The translations under genes were made by a program, and so were the position numbers. Below, one piece after another: positions 8,979 to 18,099 of a stretch of DNA of 47,702 bases (position 1 is its first letter; each line of letters starts with the position of its first letter). The notes under the pieces were generated by a model that saw only the letters and a program-made list of their open reading frames with translations, did not search any database and was not told where the DNA came from. This DNA comes from JBAXQQ01 sp037131695 (GTDB taxonomy: Bacteria; Armatimonadota; Hebobacteria; CAIYQO01): assembly GCA_964638715.1 (NCBI GenBank), contig CAZWZF010000034.1, positions 1 to 47,702 on the forward strand, read 5' to 3'.

Positions 8979-9126
8979 AGGCTCTTGCAAAACCTATTTC
9001 TATAAATTATAGATTGTTACCTTAAAAGCCCCTCCCCGGCTGGAGAGGGGAAGAACGACTTTCATTGACTGATACCGAGTGACGAAGCCAGGAAGGTGTC
9101 TGTCACATCGGGTTTTGCAAGAGCCT
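8979..9126. mobile_element. 148-bp element with perfect 16-bp terminal inverted repeats
   Basis: AGGCTCTTGCAAAACC (8979-8994) is the exact reverse complement of GGTTTTGCAAGAGCCT (9111-9126). The interior holds another hairpin (CCCCTC ... GAGGGG, about 9032-9050) and no open frame. Size and ends fit a non-autonomous MITE. It sits inside the glycan gene cluster. No target duplication was confirmed, although AATTACG-like sequence flanks both sides. Confidence 0.6.
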
Positions 9127-9207
9127 GTACGAATTACGAATTATTCTGATAATGATTAACTGTCAATTGTCAATTTTTCTCTCTTCTCTCTTCAATCTTC
9201 TCTCTTC
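9127..9207. repeat. Low-complexity spacer repeat, CAATTGTCAATT type
   Basis: The sequence around ACGAATTATTCTGATAATGA and CTGTCAATTGTCAATT closely resembles 6301-6360 downstream of another gene. A similar short-word spacer (TTTGCCATTTGCAATTTGC) lies at 5480-5512. It looks like a recurring spacer sequence rather than a coding feature. Confidence 0.5.
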
Positions 9208-9810
9208 TTATATCCAACCTAATTCAACTAACTTATTAAAAATCGCTTTTGCGAAAACCAGTTCGCCGCCGGGATTAAGATGGACGCCGTCATTTAAATT
9301 TACCAATTCTTCATACTTATAAATTTTAGTCGCATCTTTCATCAGAGAACCCATATCCAATATTTCAATTCCATATTGCTTTGCGGTTTCGGCTATCAAC
9401 TGGTTATTATCATCAAGCGTATCCCAGGCGGTTGCCGGATTTTTTGGATTTGGCAGGACATGATACAACATGGCAAGGGTGCGAATATTCGCATTTTTCA
9501 ACTCGCTATACATAAAATTAAGGTTGTCGCGTGTTTGCTGTTGTGGAAAGCTTCGCGCGACATCGTTGCCGCCGATAAGCATGATAACGATGTCGGGCTG
9601 CTGCTGCAGCACATCAGCATGAAATCTTTCCCTTACTCCCTGAGTGGTGTCGCCGCCTATTCCCTTATTTGTCATCGTAACCGCGTCAAACCCGACACGC
9701 ACGCCTATCATCAATTCCAAAACATTGGAAAATTTCATATATTTGCTCAAATCAGCCCAGCCAGTAATGCTGTCGCCGATACAAAGTACTTTTAGTTGTT
9801 TATCAGTCAT
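9208..9810 (-). CDS. SGNH/GDSL-family hydrolase
   Basis: A 200-residue hydrolase with the SGNH blocks IGDSIT (S14), GIGGDTTQG (50-58), GGND (N82) and NDGVHLNPGG (D174, H177). There is no signal peptide, so it is probably a cytoplasmic esterase removing acyl groups from sugars. The start is placed at the ATG at 9810 rather than the in-frame GTG at 9828, because AAAGGAGAT lies 5 nt before that ATG. This ribosome binding site overlaps the stop codon of the preceding GH32-like gene (TAA at 9822-9824), so the two genes are probably translationally coupled. The substrate is unknown; the neighbours suggest acetylated oligosaccharides. Confidence 0.85.
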   Translation of the reverse strand: MTDKQLKVLCIGDSITGWADLSKYMKFSNVLELMIGVRVGFDAVTMTNKGIGGDTTQGVRERFHADVLQQQPDIVIMLIGGNDVARSFPQQQTRDNLNFMYSELKNANIRTLAMLYHVLPNPKNPATAWDTLDDNNQLIAETAKQYGIEILDMGSLMKDATKIYKYEELVNLNDGVHLNPGGELVFAKAIFNKLVELGWI

Positions 9811-9821
9811 TTTTATCTCCT

Positions 9822-11327
9822 TTACCACGCGTTAGCAGATGTCATTTCCCATGCGGTGATTGATTCAATGCTGCAGTCACCACCTTCACTAAATAATTGT
9901 ACTCCCATACTGTCTGGCAGAGTGGGATATATTCGCTGTGTCAAACATTCCCGGCGATTGGCAAAAACTTCCAATATAGATTTATCAATGAATACCCGCA
10001 ATTTCAGCGGTTCACCCGAATTTAATATAAATGGTGCTGTTTGAATAGTAACTTGCGGATTTTCACCGCCCTTCATCACGTATGTTCGATAAATAATATC
10101 TTTATCCAAGCTGGATTTTGCTACATCAATGCTTAATGTCCCATAAGAAAAATCGCACCATATTGCCGTTTCTTCTTCGCCATCCGGTGAACAGCGTACT
10201 TTTAATCCAAATCGCGCTGCGCCTTTCGGATGAACGATAATTTCCATCTCCAGCGAGTCGCCTTTTATATCTTCCAGATGTATTGGCTCATCAGCAGTGA
10301 CTCGCAGGTTTCGCAATCCACGCATGTTATATCTTAGCTGATCAAGTTCTTCAATCGGATCAATAAACAGCGAATTATCCGGTGCCAATGACAATACTCT
10401 CGGTAATGTCATGGTGCCACCCCAGGATGATTTATCTGCCGGACGGGCTTCCAGCGCCCATGTCCACATTATGCGTCTGCCTTTGTCATCCAATAATGAT
10501 TCTGGCGCGAAGCAAGAACCGCCGGGATAATTCATACGCTGATGATATTCGGGATAAAACTTCTCATTTTCCCATTTTCCCACATAATATCGCGCACCGC
10601 ATGAATGGCTGATGCAAACCAGGACGTGCTTGTTGTCTAATTCAAAAAAATCAGGACAGGAAATATCTTCAAAACTTTCAATTTCTGGCATATCATGCGC
10701 TAAAAATGGACCAACATACTGCCACTTGTCAATTTCCTGTGCCTTAAACAGCGATGCCGGCGTACAGGTAGAAGGATTCCCGCCAAATACAGCATAGTAA
10801 GTGCCATTCTCTACCCACCCATGCGGGTCCCATGAGTTGTATATTTTTGATTCCGGACTGTCTGGCAGCGGGTTGGGGATAATCGGATTTGCAGCAAGTT
10901 TTGTCCAATTATTCAGGTCTGGCTCTGATGATGTAGCGATGCAATTGCCGGCATTAACGCCGTGATACAGCATCGTTGCCTGCCCATCTTTGTTGATGAA
11001 ACAGTTGCCGCTGAAAATGCCATTATCCACATCGCCAGGTGCAGGCACCAATGCAGGTATATGCCAATGCCAATGCAGCAAATCAAGACTGGACGCATGC
11101 CCCCAGCAATGACCGCCATTAGGATAAGTCGGGTCTTGATATATATAGCAAAGATGGTAATGCTTATTCCAATATATCGCGCCATTCGGGTCAAAAGGCA
11201 TGCCATATCCCTCTGGCGCCACAAAGTGCCAGGTGGGACGATGCGGGTCAACAAGCAAGGTGTCGCGCATGGTACGCTGGTCGGCAATTAACTCTTTCAA
11301 ATTAGATGGTATCTTATTTTCTGGCAT
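9822..11327 (-). CDS. GH32-like five-bladed propeller glycosidase
   Basis: A 501-residue protein resembling beta-fructosidases/invertases of GH32: a five-bladed propeller (about 30-330) followed by a beta-sandwich (about 350-495, including 'LRVFIDKSILEVFAN', a strong GH32 C-terminal mark). The nucleophile block reads FDPNG (D46), then FSGN (105-108), then WDPHGW (D167, where the family has RDP). The acid/base block normally reads E-C-P, but here it is DISCPDFF (221-228) with Ser223 at the Glu position. Activity or specificity may therefore be altered. There is no signal peptide. GGAGATAAG precedes the ATG. It is co-directional with the SGNH gene downstream (TAA 11 nt before its ATG). Confidence 0.8.
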   Translation of the reverse strand: MPENKIPSNLKELIADQRTMRDTLLVDPHRPTWHFVAPEGYGMPFDPNGAIYWNKHYHLCYIYQDPTYPNGGHCWGHASSLDLLHWHWHIPALVPAPGDVDNGIFSGNCFINKDGQATMLYHGVNAGNCIATSSEPDLNNWTKLAANPIIPNPLPDSPESKIYNSWDPHGWVENGTYYAVFGGNPSTCTPASLFKAQEIDKWQYVGPFLAHDMPEIESFEDISCPDFFELDNKHVLVCISHSCGARYYVGKWENEKFYPEYHQRMNYPGGSCFAPESLLDDKGRRIMWTWALEARPADKSSWGGTMTLPRVLSLAPDNSLFIDPIEELDQLRYNMRGLRNLRVTADEPIHLEDIKGDSLEMEIIVHPKGAARFGLKVRCSPDGEEETAIWCDFSYGTLSIDVAKSSLDKDIIYRTYVMKGGENPQVTIQTAPFILNSGEPLKLRVFIDKSILEVFANRRECLTQRIYPTLPDSMGVQLFSEGGDCSIESITAWEMTSANAW

Positions 11328-11416
11328 AACTTATCTCCATTTTTTACAGCGTCAATATTATATGGTTTCAGGTAAGATAGCAATATATTGTATATAAACT
11401 GATGATAAATAGTATT

Positions 11417-11446
11417 TGTAGAGACGCAAAATGTTGCGTCTCTACA
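11417..11446. repeat. Dispersed palindrome, GTAGAGACGC family, copy 1
   Basis: TGTAGAGACGCAA-AATG-TTGCGTCTCTACA is a perfect 13-bp stem with a 4-nt loop, directly 3' of the gene ending at 11450. The outer ten bases match the copy at 42751-42778, where the inner bases differ. Confidence 0.8.
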
Positions 11447-11449
11447 TTT

Positions 11450-12556
11450 TTACGGTATAATCCCTATCAATCCCAAATCCATATTTGTGCCGCAGTATTT
11501 AGTAAAAGGATTAGCACCTGTCGGGTCGCCGTGAACTACCTCTAACTCGAAAGTATGCTTTCCTGCTGCCAACTCTTCAGATACTAAAAATGTGCGCAGC
11601 CAGCCGGATTCGCCACACCAATCGGGACGGTCGCGGTTTGAATCTTTCCATTCGCCGCCATCTATCTGGTAGCGGAATTCTGCTGAAGAACGCCCAAAGT
11701 CAAAACCTAATAATAACCCGCGTCCTTCAAAATCAAATGCCAATTTCGCGCCTACGGCGGCAGTATGCAGCAACTGGTCAATCCATACCATGCTTGCGCT
11801 GCGCCGGATAGTCCACGGGCCTGTCAACCGGACATTTTCAAACGGCAGCAAGTAGCAGTTTTCCCAATTATCAGCGTTTAACGGTTCGTGAGACTCATCA
11901 TCTATTATACCGAATGGACTTGGCTGTCTGGACAGTTCTTTTTCTAAAAATTGATTAACACTCTGCGCATAACTGGCACTGCCGCGAAATTGCGGGTGCA
12001 GTCCATCCGGCAGCCATTCTTCCCAGCGCATGCGTCCTTTTTGCACTTCCTGCAATGCATTAAGTGCCATCCATACTGAACTTATCTGGTAATGCTCCGC
12101 CAATTGCTCAAACTCAGCAATTGTTGCCGGCACCACACCACTAATCATATCGGCATACATGTTTTGACCATAGGTATAAGTGAAAACAATATCGCACTTT
12201 GCACCTTTCAACAGTTTTCGCACCAAACCTTCGCGGGTACGCATGCGCTGCTCAGCAGGGGTACCGCCATCATTAACCGCAAACTCAATGAATACAATAT
12301 CGCAACCGCGATTAATCAAATCGCGCTCCGCCCGAAAAACTGCCAGGTCACTGCCGGTTGCACCAATAGCAGCATTTTCCACCGTCAACCGAAGACCAGG
12401 ATATTTCTCAACCAGCCAGGCACACACTCCTTCAGGCCAGTTGAATCCCGGCCGCGGATCAGTAATCGACCCGCCGATAAACCCCACCGTTATCGCGCCT
12501 TTATTCAAAGCGTCAATAGTTCTGGATAGTCGTCCGCGATTTTGTATGATTTGCAT
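11450..12556 (-). CDS. Two-domain SGNH hydrolase
   Basis: A 368-residue protein. The SGNH catalytic part (about 1-205) shows GGSIT with nucleophile S30, 'NAAIGATGSD' (61-70), AVND (N95) and DGLHP (D184, H187). A C-terminal beta-sandwich of about 150 residues (215-368) ends in a 'GKHTFELEVVHGD' type strand pattern and resembles accessory domains of carbohydrate esterases. There is no signal peptide. GAGGT 5 nt before the ATG supports the start. It starts 20 nt after the stop of the 1684-residue secreted protein, so both are very likely co-transcribed. A carbohydrate O-acyl esterase is the likely role; substrate unknown. Confidence 0.8.
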   Translation of the reverse strand: MQIIQNRGRLSRTIDALNKGAITVGFIGGSITDPRPGFNWPEGVCAWLVEKYPGLRLTVENAAIGATGSDLAVFRAERDLINRGCDIVFIEFAVNDGGTPAEQRMRTREGLVRKLLKGAKCDIVFTYTYGQNMYADMISGVVPATIAEFEQLAEHYQISSVWMALNALQEVQKGRMRWEEWLPDGLHPQFRGSASYAQSVNQFLEKELSRQPSPFGIIDDESHEPLNADNWENCYLLPFENVRLTGPWTIRRSASMVWIDQLLHTAAVGAKLAFDFEGRGLLLGFDFGRSSAEFRYQIDGGEWKDSNRDRPDWCGESGWLRTFLVSEELAAGKHTFELEVVHGDPTGANPFTKYCGTNMDLGLIGIIP

Positions 12557-12576
12557 GATAACCTCACTTTGTATAA

Positions 12577-15500
12577 TTAATCCGCCAATCCAAACTTTAT
12601 ACTGTCATCCGGCTCAATGAATTGCAGTTCTCCCCATAATGCTGGCAGCATTCTTGCTTCTGTAGGCACATCTGCTACCGTAGTTTGGGTTTTACCGGAC
12701 CAGTATTTGCGTTCTACTGTCCGCATGCCGTTGTCATCGCCAACCAGTATGCCGAAATCACCGCGTAGTTTGCTGTCTATTGCCGGTGCTTCCACGCCAA
12801 GTGATTCCCAGGGGATGGCGGCTTCCATTGACCATGACCTGGTATCCGGTGAAAAGGCAATATCCGCACCTTCAATTATTTTTACCACGTCTATCCAAAC
12901 CTCGCCGCCCGCCGGGGTGTAGAATCGCGTGCGTTTATCGCGCGGGGCATCCGGTACCACGGGTCGATAGACTACCGCCACCGGTTTATCTTTAATTTTC
13001 GCTATAATAATTCGCAAATCTCCCTCTACCGGCTGGGTGCGGTTCATTGGTGCTTTTGCGTCTGTCCCTAATGCTATATCCACCGCGTCGCCGTGCTTAA
13101 ATATCTCGTGAAAATCACCAGCGGTGTGCATCAATGGCGAACTATCATTTACCTGAACTGCGATATATAGATTGTCAGAGTTATATGCCATTGCCGCCTT
13201 CGCATCAATTATCACTTTCTGGGTTATTTCATCCGTATGCTGGTCAATAACCCTGAATAATGAACCAGGCCATTCATCCAAAGCACCATCAACAGCGATG
13301 GATTCTTTCTCAATATATGGCACTTTAGCTATTTTCGGTTCTTCTAATTCGCGGTCAAATAATGCCCGCTCAATCTCCCAGGCTTTCGTTTTTTCAAGAT
13401 CAGCCGCAGCAACAATCGCATTACCGCCTATACGCTGCACCTGTTCCAGTCCGTCAACGCGAACGATACTGTTATGGTTGCCGCCAGCAGATAAATATAC
13501 CTTGCCATCATCGGTATTAATGATGCTTCCGTAAAAATCTTCCGCGTCCAACCGCACATCAGACAGGTCATTTTTACCCGGTTCGTATTCCGGCATGGTC
13601 CAATGCTTGCGTCCATGTCCGACAGGACCGCCAAAAACCCATGATGTCAGCAATCCGTCTTTAGTAAAAAGGAACCAGTCGCCGTAATTGTTATTAGTCG
13701 CGAAATATTCTTCTTTACCTACGGTTATATGCCCGGTTACCCCAAATTCCGCCACAATAGAACCTGCCGGACGCGGATTTGGCACCGGATAATATTTCTG
13801 CACGCTGATGCCCGGGTCAGGATATTCCCACAACTTTGTATTTCCATCTGGTGTCAGCATATAATTTGCCAGTATAAATGTACTGTTATCTGCATTTGTC
13901 CAAGTTGAATAAGTATTTATTGATAGCGGCAATATCTGCACTTTATCGATATCATAAATCGGCATTCCATCAGCGCGAATGCTTTGCAAAGGCAGTCGAA
14001 CTCCAGCAAAATTAAGTGATAAATTTTCACCTATAGAATTTCCCCAATATGATGGAGAGAGTTTATATTTATCAGTCAGTTTCACTTCTGCCAACTGTGG
14101 TATTCCATCACGATTTTCATCCATCCATAAAAAGCCGTATTTTTCGCGAACCAAGGTGGAAAATGCTTTCTTTAAATCCGGGTATTTATTAACATTTTTC
14201 CACGAAGTCAAAGGACCGGCAGCGACTACAGGCACTGCGACATTATTTTTCTCTTCGCAAATAACCGCAATTTCATTGTATACCCGCGGGTCACCCACCA
14301 GATAGCGATGTCCCTGATAATACAACACCCGGTTGGGGGCGGAAGAACGCTCAGGACTATTCAATCCCGGACGATACACAATGCTGTCTAATTTCCAGTT
14401 GCGGGTTTTCCAATCAATTTTGAACTTCATCCCGTCAAAATAAAATTGCGAAATATCTTTCGGGTCCAGCCATCCTGCTCCGCCATAAGCTCCACCGCCA
14501 CCATAACTGGCAGGCCCCAGGAAGCTCTTTTCTAATTTGCCGTCCCGGCTCCAGCGGCTTATGCGTTTTGGTGCCATGCTGTGCTCAACCACCCACAACT
14601 TGCCATTGCCATCGATTGTCAAATCCCACGGATTGTTGAAATGCAAACCATCCCACACGCCGGTTTTTAATCCACCGGGAGTACCAATAATTCGCACCTG
14701 TTTTGCTTTATTTATATCGAATACTTTCACCACCGCCGGTCCCTGGTCTATCGCATATAGTAAACCATCCGCATCAAACGCGATGCCCATCGGCTTTTCT
14801 ATCATCCCTTTTGGCAATACTTCAACAGGTTCACCTTTACCATCCAGCGGAACTCTCACCAACCGTTTGTCAGAAATGGCATATAATTCACCATCTTTTC
14901 CAAAGGCGAGATAACCAGGTTTTGATATCGGAATTTGCCGCAGCATTTCCACCTTGCCAGTTTTATCCTGCGGCAGTTTGAACTCGGAAATACGCTCACA
15001 ATAGGTCGGGGGAAGTTCTGGGTCGCCCGCGCCTAAATGCGAATAAACCACCAATCCGTCGAAACCGGCAATTTGCGGGCCAGGCACCGCGCTCTTGAAT
15101 CCCTGCACCCCCAATACACCTGCCGCCAATACTGCGCGAAATCGCAAAGCGCGGGTAGTAACGCCGCCGGGGAAGTCAATATTGCGCACCGACGCGGTTT
15201 GCGGCCAATAACCGCTGAAAATCTCTATCTGTATAAAGCCAACCTGTTTCCACTGGTCATCGTCGGTTAATGCTTCCTTCGGGTCGGCATTATCTGCACC
15301 AATATAGGCATCTACTGCCATACTTGCGGTAGTTGGGTAACTCAATGATACCCCGCGCAACGCTTTTGGTTCTTTCCAGATTAATCCCATCAGCGCCGGG
15401 GTGTCGTCATTTATTGGTATCCCTTCTTTTCGCGCTACCTTCCAACCGCCTTTTGCAGTGACAGTTCCTTCCAATGGCACCATTTCACCTTGCCCGGCAA

Positions 15501-17631
15501 CATCTTCATATCGCCGGCTAAGTACGGTGGCGTATGCCAGCCGTTTTGTTTTAAATCGCAATGCCTCGGTCTGCACGCCTTTATCAATAACAGCAATTGC
15601 TGGCGTGCCAGCTTTTCCTTCTGTTGTCAGCGGTATCCATTTCTCCGGGTCAAAACAATCATTGTCATCGACTCCCCCACCCATATCATCTTCTATTACA
15701 TCCGGGTCATTCGCTAACTTTGCGCCTGGCTTTAACGCGTAAACCTTTATTGCGGCATCCGGCACCATTACCGAACCTACCGGGGTTGGCTTGCGAAACG
15801 CTACCGTTAATGTTCCCCCCAATGGACCGGCAGTAGGAGCATCGCCAAAATATGCCACCGTGGTATTCGGTGCGGAACCTATGGAGAAAGTCGAATTTAG
15901 CCGGGTGATATCGTCGTATTCGCTTTCTTTATATTCATGAGTGTTGCGGATATACGGCAGGCATTTTTTGGGGTCAATGCCGTCCTTTATTGAAGGGGTT
16001 ATCCACGGTGTCGGTGGTGCATTGTATGCAATATATAATTTATCACCTTTCGCCGCCATACCGCCCAGGTCTTCTCCACCCCATGACACAACTCCGGGTA
16101 TTTCCGGTGTCCAATTAAACTTGTATATCTCTGTCGGGGCAAAATCAGGTACTTCCGGGTCAACACGCTGAATTCCGTAATTATTCATGATGTAGCCATA
16201 TCGCCCATCCGACGTGACGCGAAACCCGCCGCCCCAACCGGTCAATACTGGACTTTCTCCCCACAACTTATTGCCATCAAGGTCGGTGGAAATCGCCGCC
16301 TGTCCTTTTTCACTGACAGTGGAACCCATTATCATGGTTTTTCCACCTATAGTGCCAATGCTTACCGGTGGCGAATGGTCAGCCATCCAGCTTCCTCCGC
16401 CGCGAACCGGTGCCCACCATGGCGGATTGCCGGAGTTGTTGACTGTCAATTCGTAAGTTAGTTTCAGTGGTGGACACGCAGTGCCTTTCCAGATATATTC
16501 CCCCGGCGGCACATATTGCCCGGCGTCATCTTTTAAATCCCACGGCTCCATTATCTTCCCAGCGGTGCGGTCAACTTCGGCAACCAGTCGGCGAACATTC
16601 TTGCCGATTGCCTTATCCTGAATAATGATGGCGACGCGACCGGTCATCGGCATATTATATGGCAAGGTAAATGGCGCGGTAGAACGTGTAAGTTTTGGCG
16701 GGTCAGCAGTATCGCCAAGCGGCGATAAAGCATATAACGCGCCGCGAACAGTATATTCGAAATCACCGGCGTATTTATCAGGCGTGATGCGAAGGCTTTT
16801 TGTTTCTACCGGCTGGTCAAAACGGTAAATTAATTGCTCTTCCTGAATGATAGCGTCTTTACCACGTTTCCACGCGGATGTCGGCGCAATGGTGGCATGA
16901 TCAGTGGCATCATTTTTTAAATATTCTACCTTCAATGACGACGTCATTGCGCCTACCCTGTTTCTGATGATGACAAAACCGGCAACCGGCAAATTATCAC
17001 GCCAATAGCCAAACCACACCGGTGGTTTGCCGGCAATAGACCGCTGTTTTCCCAACACTGTCGGGTTGTAGTAACGCTCTTTAAAACATACCGCGCCACC
17101 CATTTTCGACGCCGGGGTCTGGTACTGGTCGCTGCTGGGGGTTGCCACCATGGACGGAAAAACCTCCGCAAAACGAAGTGCCCGGGTACTAACACCCTTC
17201 GGTAGTGTTTTCACCGCACCCATGGGCAGCGTCACCCATTGTTCTTCTGTAGTTATATCACCGGGATATGCGGCATCCGGTTTAAGATAACTCACTGTGC
17301 GTTCGAGATTTACAGCAAACCAGAAAACCGTCGTTTCTCCGCTGAAATCCGTACAAATGGTGCCAATCTCTATCGGTTTATTAAAAGCAACGCGGAAGTA
17401 TCGCTTATTAGTGATAAATTTAGGTGCTGTCCAGCTATCCGCTATCACATCAGCCCGTAATCCCAGTAATCCTTCCAGTGCCGGCATCGGTGCATTCCCC
17501 ACCACCTTGCCGCCATCATAGGCAATGCATTGCGCCGCGTCCAAATCTGCCGCCGAAAAAGCCGGTGTCATCTGCGCCGAAACAGCAATTGTTAAAAATA
17601 GCAGCACAAAAATAAAAGAAAATAATCGCAT
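12577..17631 (-). CDS. Giant secreted beta-propeller protein with CBM9-like C-terminus
   Basis: 1684 residues from the ATG at 17631, which has GAGGGGT 6 nt upstream; an upstream in-frame TTG at 17646 is less likely because that ribosome binding site would lie inside the gene. A signal peptide is clear (MRLFSFIFVLLFLTIAVSAQ). Several beta domains follow, including an extended 'PPGEYIWKG' FlgD-like strand unit near 380, and long propeller stretches with NHL-like repeats ('FNNPWDLTIDGNGKLWVVEH', 'GYLAFGKDGELYAISD'). The last about 220 residues resemble a CBM9/DOMON-like module ('IAVDGALDEWPGSLF', 'DNLYIAVQVND', 'WSMEAAIPWESLG'). No catalytic motif is recognised. An extracellular glycan-binding or scaffold role at the head of the glycan operon is inference. 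Confidence 0.75.
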   Translation of the reverse strand: MRLFSFIFVLLFLTIAVSAQMTPAFSAADLDAAQCIAYDGGKVVGNAPMPALEGLLGLRADVIADSWTAPKFITNKRYFRVAFNKPIEIGTICTDFSGETTVFWFAVNLERTVSYLKPDAAYPGDITTEEQWVTLPMGAVKTLPKGVSTRALRFAEVFPSMVATPSSDQYQTPASKMGGAVCFKERYYNPTVLGKQRSIAGKPPVWFGYWRDNLPVAGFVIIRNRVGAMTSSLKVEYLKNDATDHATIAPTSAWKRGKDAIIQEEQLIYRFDQPVETKSLRITPDKYAGDFEYTVRGALYALSPLGDTADPPKLTRSTAPFTLPYNMPMTGRVAIIIQDKAIGKNVRRLVAEVDRTAGKIMEPWDLKDDAGQYVPPGEYIWKGTACPPLKLTYELTVNNSGNPPWWAPVRGGGSWMADHSPPVSIGTIGGKTMIMGSTVSEKGQAAISTDLDGNKLWGESPVLTGWGGGFRVTSDGRYGYIMNNYGIQRVDPEVPDFAPTEIYKFNWTPEIPGVVSWGGEDLGGMAAKGDKLYIAYNAPPTPWITPSIKDGIDPKKCLPYIRNTHEYKESEYDDITRLNSTFSIGSAPNTTVAYFGDAPTAGPLGGTLTVAFRKPTPVGSVMVPDAAIKVYALKPGAKLANDPDVIEDDMGGGVDDNDCFDPEKWIPLTTEGKAGTPAIAVIDKGVQTEALRFKTKRLAYATVLSRRYEDVAGQGEMVPLEGTVTAKGGWKVARKEGIPINDDTPALMGLIWKEPKALRGVSLSYPTTASMAVDAYIGADNADPKEALTDDDQWKQVGFIQIEIFSGYWPQTASVRNIDFPGGVTTRALRFRAVLAAGVLGVQGFKSAVPGPQIAGFDGLVVYSHLGAGDPELPPTYCERISEFKLPQDKTGKVEMLRQIPISKPGYLAFGKDGELYAISDKRLVRVPLDGKGEPVEVLPKGMIEKPMGIAFDADGLLYAIDQGPAVVKVFDINKAKQVRIIGTPGGLKTGVWDGLHFNNPWDLTIDGNGKLWVVEHSMAPKRISRWSRDGKLEKSFLGPASYGGGGAYGGAGWLDPKDISQFYFDGMKFKIDWKTRNWKLDSIVYRPGLNSPERSSAPNRVLYYQGHRYLVGDPRVYNEIAVICEEKNNVAVPVVAAGPLTSWKNVNKYPDLKKAFSTLVREKYGFLWMDENRDGIPQLAEVKLTDKYKLSPSYWGNSIGENLSLNFAGVRLPLQSIRADGMPIYDIDKVQILPLSINTYSTWTNADNSTFILANYMLTPDGNTKLWEYPDPGISVQKYYPVPNPRPAGSIVAEFGVTGHITVGKEEYFATNNNYGDWFLFTKDGLLTSWVFGGPVGHGRKHWTMPEYEPGKNDLSDVRLDAEDFYGSIINTDDGKVYLSAGGNHNSIVRVDGLEQVQRIGGNAIVAAADLEKTKAWEIERALFDRELEEPKIAKVPYIEKESIAVDGALDEWPGSLFRVIDQHTDEITQKVIIDAKAAMAYNSDNLYIAVQVNDSSPLMHTAGDFHEIFKHGDAVDIALGTDAKAPMNRTQPVEGDLRIIIAKIKDKPVAVVYRPVVPDAPRDKRTRFYTPAGGEVWIDVVKIIEGADIAFSPDTRSWSMEAAIPWESLGVEAPAIDSKLRGDFGILVGDDNGMRTVERKYWSGKTQTTVADVPTEARMLPALWGELQFIEPDDSIKFGLAD

Positions 17632-17696
17632 AAACACACCCCTCAATTACGCAGACACACAAATCACTAAAAAGTAATGAGAATTTTTATAATGAA

Positions 17697-17725
17697 ATTA
17701 TAAGTAATACGGATTACATCGTCAA
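17697..17725 (-). promoter_or_regulatory. Sigma-70-type promoter of the giant secreted protein operon
   Basis: On the minus strand TTGACG (17725-17720), a 17-bp spacer and TATAAT (17702-17697) make a near-consensus promoter about 65 bp upstream of the ATG at 17631. No operator-like palindrome is obvious next to it. Confidence 0.75.
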
Positions 17726-17748
17726 GGTGGGGGAAGCTATTTATGATG

Positions 17749-17814
17749 TTTTACATCGATTAATAAGATAAAAATGATTTTATATTTTTCTTATCCTGTT
17801 AATCAAAGTGAAAA
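17749..17814. repeat. TTTACATCGATTAAT element, degenerate copy
   Basis: It begins TTTTACATCGATTAATAAG and resembles the copy at 17928-18003 over its first half. The right end (CTTATCCTGTTAATC) is only a partial inverted match. Confidence 0.55.
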
Positions 17815-17830
17815 CAGAACTTTAACTTAA

Positions 17831-17880
17831 GGTCACTTCGACAGTCTCAGTGACTGGTCGCTGAGACTGTCGAAGCGACC
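17831..17880. repeat. Long palindromic hairpin
   Basis: GGTCACTTCGACAGTCTCAG and CTGAGACTGTCGAAGCGACC pair over 20 bp with one mismatch around a 10-nt loop. It lies in the divergent spacer with no T-run, so it looks like a repetitive extragenic palindrome rather than a terminator. Confidence 0.75.
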
Positions 17881-17927
17881 ATTTTAAAACATATTTCTCT
17901 TTAAAAGCGAAAGCCCTGTCAAATCTA

Positions 17928-18003
17928 TTTTTACATCGATTAATAGGATAAAGATGATTCTAAAAATTTCTTATCCAATTAATCCTGTTAATCGATGTAA
18001 AAA
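17928..18003. repeat. 76-bp element with 16-bp terminal inverted repeats
   Basis: TTTTTACATCGATTAA (17928-17943) is the exact reverse complement of TTAATCGATGTAAAAA (17988-18003). Internal GGAT and ATCC words continue the pairing. It is related to the degenerate copy at 17749. Confidence 0.65.
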
Positions 18004-18099
18004 ATAAAAATTACAAAAAAAACCAAAAATGATGTAACATAATGGCAGTGATAACAGTTATAATATATATAAGACAATTTAAACTAAAGGAGTCAAGAT

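Larger units (their letters stand above)
17647..18099. other. Divergent intergenic region of repeats and promoter, no gene
   Basis: The 450-bp AT-rich spacer holds the promoter for the minus-strand operon, three palindromic elements, and a TATAAT at 18059-18064 that may serve the plus-strand DUF4139 gene (no good -35). No coding frame is credible. Confidence 0.6.

Noticed and set aside
9811..9828. GTG start at 9828 for the SGNH gene, and likewise TTG 17646, TTG 26795 and GTG 46399 for other genes
   Set aside because: In each case a good ribosome binding site lies between the alternative start and a downstream ATG, so the ATG was chosen.
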